A stretch of 18,359 nt of DNA. Origin: Candidatus Uhrbacteria bacterium (GTDB taxonomy: Bacteria; Patescibacteriota; Patescibacteriia; JACQRZ01). The position numbers were made by a program, and so were the translations under genes. The notes under the pieces are model-generated. The model was given only the letters and a program-made list of their open reading frames with translations. It ran no database searches and had not been told where the DNA came from. Each line of letters begins with the position of its first letter. Position 1 is the stretch's first letter. The stretch lies in assembly GCA_016209345.1 (NCBI GenBank), contig JACQWH010000016.1, positions 1 to 18,359 of the forward strand, given 5' to 3'. This document shows, piece after piece, positions 14,155 through 18,359 of the stretch.

Positions 14155-14376
14155 ATGCCAAAGCTCGCGGAAGTATTACCAAAAGACCTTCTTCAGGCGT
14201 TGCTCAAAGCAGGTTTTTTTATTTTTCACCAAGTGGGAAGCCATGCACGCCTGCATCATGCGGACGGGCGAAGGGTGACTATTGCCATTCATTCAAAACC
14301 ATTACCGAAGGGAACATTCAGAGCGATTTTGCGACAAGCAAATGTTTCGCGCAAGGATATCGAAGAGTTATTATAA
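14155..14376 (+). CDS. hicA: HicA-family mRNA interferase toxin
   Basis: A 73-residue protein with the double-stranded-RNA-binding-like HicA fold. Marks of the family are LLKAGFFIFHQVGSHARLHH (17-36), with the GSH containing the catalytic His30, then TIAIHSKPLPKGTFRAIL (42-59), matching the family's H-x-x-x-x-L-x-x-G-T-L/F-R-x-I-L pattern, and an acidic C-terminal SRKDIEELL. HicA cleaves mRNA to stop growth when free of HicB. The gene follows its antitoxin by six bases and is the second toxin of the window. No frameshift or missing key residue is seen, so the pair looks intact. Confidence 0.9.
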   Translation: MPKLAEVLPKDLLQALLKAGFFIFHQVGSHARLHHADGRRVTIAIHSKPLPKGTFRAILRQANVSRKDIEELL

Positions 14377-14410
14377 GATTGAGCCGGAAGAAAGAAACAC
14401 CTGATATTTC

Positions 14411-14439
14411 TCTACGCTCTCAATATGTAAAACGATAAT
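14411..14439 (+). promoter_or_regulatory. Weak promoter candidate for the 87-residue gene
   Basis: GATAAT at 14434-14439 has five of six -10 bases, and a poor TCTACG box stands 17 bases upstream. The start would fall about 3 bases before the ATG at 14449, another nearly leaderless layout. Repeated ATAATGATAATGATATGG sequence makes the assignment unsure. Confidence 0.3.
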
Positions 14440-14448
14440 GATAATGAT

Positions 14449-14712
14449 ATGGCATACACAGAGGAACAACCAAGCGGTGCGAGCGAAGAGCAGCGATTCT
14501 CCCTGCTTATCGATTCGCTCAACGGAAAGATTGCCGAAGCGCAAGGAGAGAAGAGGGATCGGCTCGCACAAGTCGTACAAGCGCTCGAACGACTAAGGGG
14601 AACAATCCCCCAAGAAACGACGCTGGAAAGTGCCAAAAAGTACCGCACTGAATTTCTTAACTGCCTTGCATTGATTGCAGAGTTATTGAATGAACAAGAG
14701 ATGAGTGAGTAA
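14449..14712 (+). CDS. Small helical protein of unknown function
   Basis: An 87-residue ORF with no family I recognise. It is acidic, with long amphipathic helices: residues 10-50 (SEEQRFSLLIDSLNGKI and on) and 55-87, ending FLNCLALIAELLNEQEMSE. A coiled-coil or four-helix association is plausible. There is one cysteine and no membrane segment. The start ATG lies 72 bases after hicA. The TAA stop is followed three bases later by the 17-bp terminal repeat of the small element at 14715-14857, which thus occupies all of the gap to the next gene. Confidence 0.62.
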   Translation: MAYTEEQPSGASEEQRFSLLIDSLNGKIAEAQGEKRDRLAQVVQALERLRGTIPQETTLESAKKYRTEFLNCLALIAELLNEQEMSE

Positions 14713-14714
14713 TC

Positions 14715-14857
14715 TGAGTCTGGTGAAAAATTCTACAGACTCATCCCGGAGCTCGCCAATTGGCGAGTATTGTCCGGGATCCAGTACGAAAAATAAGCGT
14801 TTGACGTTCGTAGCGAGAGAGGAAAGAAGGAAGAAAAAACATTTTTCACCAGACTCA
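14715..14857. mobile_element. Miniature inverted-repeat element, copy 1 (143 bp)
   Basis: TGAGTCTGGTGAAAAAT (14715-14731) and ATTTTTCACCAGACTCA (14841-14857) are perfect 17-bp terminal inverted repeats. ATC flanks both ends (14712-14714 and 14858-14860), a possible 3-bp target duplication. Inside, ATCCCGGA (14743-14750) pairs with TCCGGGAT (14773-14780) around the perfect 16-bp palindrome CTCGCCAATTGGCGAG (14752-14767). CAGACTC (14736-14742) also mirrors the left end. There is no coding capacity. A diverged second copy is at 17848-17978. Such a size and layout fits a MITE mobilised by an element elsewhere. Confidence 0.65.
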
Positions 14858-14861
14858 ATCT

Positions 14862-15521
14862 ATGACTATAAAAAAATATCTTCAATCGTGCATCGTCATT
14901 GAAAAAAATGGCAAGCGGCTGCTCGCAGATCCCGGCACGCTGTGTTTTATCGAAGAGAAAATAACGCCGGAAGATATAGGGGCAGTTGACGTGATTATTC
15001 TCACGCATTCGCATCCCGATCATTTTTATCCCGAAGCGCTCAAAAGAATTTGTGCGTTGCGCGACGCGCCTATTGTGACCCATCCGGAGATTGGCGTGTT
15101 GTTGGACGCAGAAGGGCTTGCATGGCAGCCGATACGGGCTGGAGAAAGTGTGGATGCGGCGGGTTTTCACCTGCAAGCGCTTGAAGCGGCACACGAACAT
15201 CTGCCCATCCCATGTCCGCACAATCTGGCATATTTCATCGATGAAAAAGTATTGCTCCCCGGTGACTCATACAGCGTCAAAGGAATTGATCATTGCGATA
15301 TTCTCGCATTGCCGACAGCCGGTCCGTGGAGCCGCCTTGTCGATGGAACCGATTGGGCCATAACGCTGAAGCCCCGCGTTGTGATCCCGATTCACGATGC
15401 GATTATCAAAGATTTTTTTCTCGACCGTATTACCGCCATGTGTCGTGCGGCGCTTGAACCCGCGGGCATTGAGTTTTGCCCGCTGGGCATCGGCGAGGAG
15501 TTTGTGTATGCAGAGAATTGA
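14862..15521 (+). CDS. MBL-fold metallo-hydrolase (UlaG-like)
   Basis: A 219-residue protein with a complete metallo-beta-lactamase superfamily metal site. THSHPDHF gives the HxHxDH motif (His49, His51, Asp53, His54). AHEH supplies the next His (111/113), LPGDS an Asp (135), and IPIHD the final His178. The N-terminus IKKYLQSCIVIEKNGKRLLADPG resembles UlaG/YtnP-type members that act on phosphodiester or lactone substrates. The substrate is not readable. The start ATG is four bases after the end of the small element. The Fur-family gene starts 14 bases before its stop, so the two probably share one mRNA, and metal dependence may link them. Confidence 0.88.
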   Translation: MTIKKYLQSCIVIEKNGKRLLADPGTLCFIEEKITPEDIGAVDVIILTHSHPDHFYPEALKRICALRDAPIVTHPEIGVLLDAEGLAWQPIRAGESVDAAGFHLQALEAAHEHLPIPCPHNLAYFIDEKVLLPGDSYSVKGIDHCDILALPTAGPWSRLVDGTDWAITLKPRVVIPIHDAIIKDFFLDRITAMCRAALEPAGIEFCPLGIGEEFVYAEN

Positions 15522-15978
15522 CTCTCAAAATATTGTCTTGCTCGTTCGTAAAGCCGGCTTTAAGGCAACACCGGCTATTCTTGCGATTCTCACCATTCTG
15601 CAGCGCGCAAAAAAACCGCTGACAGTACAAGAGGTAGCAGAAAAGTTGAATCCGAAGCGAGACAAAGTAACTATCTATCGTATCCTCGAAAAATTGAAAG
15701 AAAAGCGCATTATTCGACACGTTGATTTCCAGCATGGGCACGCGCACTACGAGCTGAATAGCGACGATCATCACCATATCATCTGTACGGCGTGCGGAAA
15801 GATCGAAGAGCTTGAAGAATGTTCGTTAAAAAATATGATGCAACAGGTGATCAAAAAAAGCGCACTGTTTATGCGCCTGACCAGCCATTCCATGGAGTTT
15901 TTCGGCGTATGTAAAACGTGTGATAAAAAAATGAAGAAAATAGTGTCAAGTCCGAATTTAATGAAAGTTCGAACTTGA
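15508..15978 (+). CDS. Fur-family metal-responsive regulator
   Basis: A 156-residue transcriptional regulator of the normal length. I start at ATG 15508, because the longer frame from 15397 lies inside the upstream gene and its extra residues do not look like this family. Residues 1-75 form the winged helix, with PKRDKVTIYRILEKLKEKRII as the recognition-helix region. DDHHHIICTACGKIEEL (86-102) holds the metal-sensing His cluster and the first CxxC (93/96). The second CxxC is CKTC (135-138), for the structural zinc. Which metal it senses (iron, zinc or peroxide type) is not decidable by eye. The last residues KIVSSPNLMKVRT lie inside a large inverted repeat. Confidence 0.92.
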   Translation: MQRIDSQNIVLLVRKAGFKATPAILAILTILQRAKKPLTVQEVAEKLNPKRDKVTIYRILEKLKEKRIIRHVDFQHGHAHYELNSDDHHHIICTACGKIEELEECSLKNMMQQVIKKSALFMRLTSHSMEFFGVCKTCDKKMKKIVSSPNLMKVRT

Positions 15979-15988
15979 CACTATTTTC
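15936..15988. terminator. Bidirectional terminator between fur and the convergent gene
   Basis: Two 21-base arms (15936-15956 and 15968-15988) are reverse complements with one mismatch and an 11-base loop. The outer part GAAAATAGTGTCAAGT pairs with ACTTGACACTATTTTC. Both strands end in a T-rich tract, and the gene on each side converges here, so it can end both. The fur stop codon (15976-15978) lies inside the right arm. Confidence 0.75.
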
Positions 15989-16002
15989 TACCGTGGGGGA
16001 TA

Positions 16003-16443
16003 TTAGCCCTTTTTGTCAAAAAGGTTTTTAAAGAAACGAACCAACAGATTTTCTTTTTGGCTTCTTTGCTCGATAAAACGGGGAATGTCAGTCGGTTCCG
16101 CGGCCGCTGTCCCTGGTATGGTCATATCTTGGTGGATTTTTCTAAATGGGGGAAGTTTAAGTCGTACCCGCAGAAGATCAATTGCATTTTGTTCTTCAGG
16201 AGTATACTTTTTTTCTTCGTCGCCAACTCCTTGCTCCCAGAGTTTTTTAGCGACCGAATCAACAATCGGCGCTTTTTTTTGGTCATTGTCCGGATTCAAA
16301 TTTTGATCGATGATTATTCGAAATTCATCAAAACCGCGAGGGAGTCCGCTCTGTTCAGGATCCCTGCCCTGCATAGTGTCCATAGTGGCATCGGCATTAT
16401 TTTTAAAATATCTTGGATTCAAAGCAAGATAATTATAGTACAT
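16003..16443 (-). CDS. Protein of unknown function, 146 residues
   Basis: A minus-strand ORF that I do not recognise. The N-terminus is MYYNYLALNPRYFKNNA, the middle is acidic and Asn/Asp-rich, and the C-terminus (LVRFFKNLFDKKG) is basic and amphipathic. There is no signal peptide, membrane segment or cysteine. It converges on fur and ends just past the shared terminator. Its upstream region is shared with glutaredoxin. A good GGAG site lies about 24 bases before the ATG and nearer a possible non-ATG in-frame start, so the true start may be slightly upstream. Confidence 0.68.
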   Translation of the reverse strand: MYYNYLALNPRYFKNNADATMDTMQGRDPEQSGLPRGFDEFRIIIDQNLNPDNDQKKAPIVDSVAKKLWEQGVGDEEKKYTPEEQNAIDLLRVRLKLPPFRKIHQDMTIPGTAAAEPTDIPRFIEQRSQKENLLVRFFKNLFDKKG

Positions 16444-16454
16444 CCGGTCCGCAT

Positions 16455-16483
16455 TTGCAATTTTTTACTCCCTCTCGTATACT
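16455..16483 (+). promoter_or_regulatory. Promoter of the glutaredoxin-thioredoxin reductase operon
   Basis: TTGCAA (16455-16460), 17 bases, TATACT (16478-16483). The same box sequences are used by the riboflavin operon. The start near 16490 gives a leader of about 24 bases. A second -10-like TATAAT stands at 16495-16500. Confidence 0.6.
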
Positions 16484-16513
16484 ACAAGTGCTTATATAAT
16501 AAATAATACATGT

Positions 16514-16750
16514 ATGGCAACCGTCGTAATCTACAGCACGCCGACCTGCGGGTACTGCAAGCTGGCAAAGGCATTTTTTAACGAACACAATATCGCGTAT
16601 ACCGAAAAGGATGTCGCGGTCGACGAGGCGGCGCGCGATGAGATGATCGCAAAGACAAATCAGATGGGCGTACCCGTTATTCTCGTCGACGATGCGGTCG
16701 TCATTGGCTTTGACAAAGGCAAACTATCCCAGCTTCTCGGTATTTCATAA
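16514..16750 (+). CDS. Glutaredoxin-like thiol oxidoreductase
   Basis: A 78-residue protein with the thioredoxin fold in its shortest form. VVIYSTPTCGYCKLAKAFF (4-22) carries the redox pair Cys12-Gly-Tyr-Cys15. The segment MGVPVILVDDAVVIGFDKGKL includes the cis-Pro of QMGVPV and the Gly-Phe-Asp pattern that NrdH/glutaredoxin-like proteins use. It can carry electrons to reductases such as ribonucleotide reductase, taking them from thioredoxin reductase, whose gene follows after three bases. There is no glutathione gene nearby, so reduction by the adjacent TrxB is the simpler reading. The start at 16514 is used, since the ATG at 16510 is out of frame. Confidence 0.92.
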   Translation: MATVVIYSTPTCGYCKLAKAFFNEHNIAYTEKDVAVDEAARDEMIAKTNQMGVPVILVDDAVVIGFDKGKLSQLLGIS

Positions 16751-16753
16751 CCT

Positions 16754-17737
16754 ATGGATAAAGAGAACATATTCGACCTTATCTCCATCGGATCGGGAGC
16801 TGCGGGTTTGTCCGCAGCCGTGTACGCGGGACGCTATCGTATGCGCGTGCTTGTGTTTGGCGCGGATTTTGGCGGATACACGAGCATTGCCGGACCGATT
16901 GAGAACTATCCGGGATATAAAGAAATAGACGGGTTTGACTTGATGCTGAAGATGAAGGAGCAGGCAGAGGCGCTTGGTACAACAATAAAAGATGAAAAGG
17001 TGGTGCGCGTTGAGCGGCAGGACGGCTGTTTTGTCGTGACGACCGAAAAGGGGGATGCGTACTCTGCCGGCACCATTCTTTTTGCGACGGGAAGCGAACA
17101 TCGCAAGCTCGGTTTGCCAAACGAAACAGAGCTCACATCGCGCGGTGTCCACTATTGCGCGACATGCGACGGGCCCGCATACGCCGGCAAGACAGTCGCG
17201 ATGGTCGGAGGAGGGGATGGGTCAGTGAAGGGCGCAAATCTTACGGCTGAATACGCGGCGAAGATTTATATCATCGTCCGCGGGCAGGAGGTTCGCGCCG
17301 AGCCCATTAACTACGAGGAAATGAAAAAGCTCATCGACGCGGGGAAAATCGAGCTTATTATGGAAAATGAAGTTGCTCAAATCGTGGGAACGAATAAACT
17401 GGAAAAAATCGTCCTGAAAAAAGAATATAAGGGATCGACCGACTTGATTATCGATGGCCTGTTTATCGAAATCGGGGCTGTTCCGCGGTCTGAACTTGCG
17501 AAAGGCCTTGGCGTTGCGCTGGATGAGCGCGGACACATTATTGCAACCCCGATGATGGTCACCAACGTTCCGGGCGTGTTTGCCGCAGGAGATATTACGC
17601 CGCTGTTCGGCGGGTTCAAGCAAGACATTACCGCCGCGGCAATGGGCGCGGTTGCCGCGACATCGGCGTATCAATATTACAAAACAAACGGAAACCTGTG
17701 CCAGACGCACTGGAAGGTGTCCGGAGAAAAAACGTGA
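16754..17737 (+). CDS. trxB: Thioredoxin-disulfide reductase
   Basis: A 327-residue flavoprotein that reduces thioredoxin-fold proteins. The FAD-binding GSGAAGLSAA (13-22) and the redox-active CATC (135-138) are present, as is the second FAD motif near GVFAAGDIT in the C-terminal part. The nucleotide-binding loop GGGDGSVKGAN (152-162) is intact. The NADPH-specifying HRRxxxR region reads VRGQEVR (175-181), which lacks the usual His-Arg-Arg. The electron donor may therefore be NADH or another carrier, which is an inference. The gene starts three bases after the glutaredoxin stop, and the pair forms one operon. A non-coding region follows. Confidence 0.95.
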   Translation: MDKENIFDLISIGSGAAGLSAAVYAGRYRMRVLVFGADFGGYTSIAGPIENYPGYKEIDGFDLMLKMKEQAEALGTTIKDEKVVRVERQDGCFVVTTEKGDAYSAGTILFATGSEHRKLGLPNETELTSRGVHYCATCDGPAYAGKTVAMVGGGDGSVKGANLTAEYAAKIYIIVRGQEVRAEPINYEEMKKLIDAGKIELIMENEVAQIVGTNKLEKIVLKKEYKGSTDLIIDGLFIEIGAVPRSELAKGLGVALDERGHIIATPMMVTNVPGVFAAGDITPLFGGFKQDITAAAMGAVAATSAYQYYKTNGNLCQTHWKVSGEKT

Positions 17738-17757
17738 TTGAAAGGAAAACGTAGATC

Positions 17758-17810
17758 CCTCGACGGAGTTTACCCTCCAGCGAAGTCGAATGGGCCAGGA
17801 TGACAACGAG
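17758..17810. repeat. Palindromic intergenic repeat after trxB
   Basis: TCGAC (17760-17764) pairs with GTCGA (17785-17789), and GGAG (17765-17768) with CTCC (17775-17778), so the stretch forms a two-tier hairpin. It is followed by AGGATGACAACGAGGGGG. The phrasing resembles widespread palindromic intergenic repeats found in many bacterial genomes. It carries no gene and may also act as a terminator for trxB. Confidence 0.5.
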
Positions 17811-17847
17811 GGGGTATGTCCGCACCTCTTTTTTGTGAAATAAAAAA

Positions 17848-17978
17848 TGAGTATGGTGAATTTTGTTCACCAGAATCATCCCGCACATGGTTGCGGGATC
17901 CAGGGGCGTTATCTGTAAGGACTTTTATTCAATGAAAGCCCTCAATAGGTCGGTAAAAAACGTTTTTCACCAATCTCA
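17848..17978. mobile_element. Miniature element, copy 2 (131 bp, diverged)
   Basis: The ends TGAGTATGGTGAA and TTTTTCACCAATCTCA match those of the element at 14715-14857. It also has the inner hairpin at the same place, here ATCCCGCA (17878-17885) with TGCGGGAT (17892-17899), followed by CCAG. GGTGAA and TTCACC (17855-17860 and 17866-17871) make a left-end stem. The middle part differs. No target duplication is visible. The match of ends, inner hairpin and orientation supports a shared origin. Confidence 0.55.
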
Positions 17979-18076
17979 AGATTTACGGATACTTATACAC
18001 AAGGGATAAAGGACGGTCGGAGACCATCGGAGGAAAAGCGTATCATTCAAAGAGTTTTCGGGCAAACAGCGGTTTC

Positions 18077-18105
18077 TTTACACCCCCAAAAAACGGTGAT
18101 ACACT
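18077..18105 (+). promoter_or_regulatory. Promoter of the candidate small RNA
   Basis: TTTACA (18077-18082), 17 bases, TACACT (18100-18105) with TGA just before it, an extended -10. No ORF of note follows. The start would be near 18112. Confidence 0.45.
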
Positions 18106-18111
18106 GGGAAG

Positions 18112-18194
18112 AAGCGGCAAGAGAGATAGCGAGCAAAAGGGGGTGGATAAAACGGACGATACGTCGATCGCAAGATCGGGTTTGCCGTTTTTTT
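18112..18194 (+). ncRNA. Candidate small RNA, about 83 nt
   Basis: Between a promoter at 18077-18105 and a terminator at 18149-18194 there is no ORF, only a purine-rich segment (GCGGCAAGAGAGATAGCGAG then GGGGGTGG). The terminator domain has an outer AAAACGG/CCGTTTT stem and an inner CGATC-GCAA-GATCG hairpin with a GNRA tetraloop. The promoter and terminator, 83 bases apart, make an independent transcript likely. I cannot match it to a known RNA family. Confidence 0.4.
18149..18194 (+). terminator. Rho-independent terminator
   Basis: AAAACGG (18149-18155) pairs with CCGTTTT (18185-18191), and the T run continues to 18194. An inner hairpin CGATC-GCAA-GATCG (18165-18178) sits inside the long loop. 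This is the clearest one-directional terminator in the window. Confidence 0.65.
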
Positions 18195-18238
18195 CATCTC
18201 TTCATATGAATAAGCGAACACCACACTACTTACCCCAA

Positions 18239-18359
18239 GGCACTGTCTCAAAATAACCTCACCAATTTCATCTCATCTTCCCGTCATCTTTGACCAGAAA
18301 AAATCCTCAAAATATCTCGATATTCTTCAGCTTTTATTCTGGCAAATCTGACGTAAATC
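18239..18359 (-). mobile_element. Possible right-edge insertion-sequence end with a transposase tail
   Basis: GGCACTGTCTCAAAATAACC at 18239-18258 looks like an insertion-sequence terminal repeat. Reading on the minus strand, an open stretch from the window edge to a TGA at 18284-18286 gives 24 residues ending RIKAEEYRDILRIFSGQR. The remaining 45 bases to the putative end are non-coding. The layout fits the end of a transposase gene running off the window, but neither the family nor the other end can be seen. Confidence 0.25.

Noticed and set aside
15397..15507. Longer start for the Fur-family gene
   Set aside because: The extra 37 residues are encoded within the metallo-hydrolase and do not look like this family.
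17222..17806. Minus-strand ORF of 194 residues
   Set aside because: It is antisense to trxB, which has clear motifs on the plus strand.
1..18359. Alternative genetic code with TGA as glycine
   Set aside because: Many complete, recognisable proteins here end at TGA, and their conserved glycines use GGN codons.
1..18359. CRISPR array, tRNA or rRNA genes
   Set aside because: I found no regularly spaced repeats of the right length, no cloverleaf and no conserved rRNA segments.

Overview
The window looks like a chromosomal segment of a Candidate Phyla Radiation (Patescibacteria) bacterium. The reasons are a 566-residue Cys-rich zinc-ribbon protein of a type I associate with those genomes, many very small genes packed with short overlaps, weak or absent Shine-Dalgarno sites, and a thin, patchy set of metabolic genes. 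This placement is inference from gene content. The standard code fits, because TGA ends many genes.

Layout. 1-168 is the tail of an ATPase-like gene, followed by a SAM methyltransferase (179-823). 978-2058 is a two-gene unit: an FMN-binding split-barrel protein and a peptidase-S51-like protein whose nucleophile position is Asn. 2152-5142 encodes a 996-residue secreted protein that ends in two families of cysteine-pair repeats, followed by a TspO/MBR membrane protein. 5775-6240 is a RelBE-like toxin-antitoxin pair. It runs into signal peptidase I (with an enlarged membrane domain and a Ser-to-Thr change at the catalytic position) and thymidylate kinase. 7737-8683 holds a small unknown gene and a DUF3800 protein. 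8738-10438 is the zinc-ribbon protein. It converges on and overlaps a 579-residue minus-strand protein (10431-12170) that carries the zinc-site signature of beta-carbonic anhydrases in an otherwise unrecognised sequence. Two small unknown genes follow (12254-12737).

12868-13853 is a standalone riboflavin kinase overlapping riboflavin synthase. 13891-14376 is a HicB-HicA toxin-antitoxin pair with a consensus promoter that places transcription start almost on the start codon. After an 87-residue unknown gene, a 143-bp element with 17-bp terminal inverted repeats fills the gap before a metallo-hydrolase gene that overlaps a Fur-family regulator. A large inverted repeat separates fur from a convergent unknown gene. 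Glutaredoxin and thioredoxin reductase (16514-17737) form a redox operon. The last 620 bp are non-coding: palindromic intergenic repeats, a second copy of the 14.7-kb element, a candidate small RNA with its own promoter and terminator (about 18112-18194), and a possible insertion-sequence end at the right edge.

How the parts fit: the window mixes housekeeping functions (protein export, dTTP synthesis, flavin cofactor supply, thiol redox control, metal-responsive regulation) with accessory modules (two toxin-antitoxin pairs, miniature repeats, a secreted surface protein). Flavin recurs: riboflavin kinase and synthase would supply FMN, the split-barrel protein probably binds flavin, and thioredoxin reductase needs FAD. 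The least explained items are the carbonic-anhydrase-like protein, the secreted repeat protein, the miniature-element family and the small RNA candidate.
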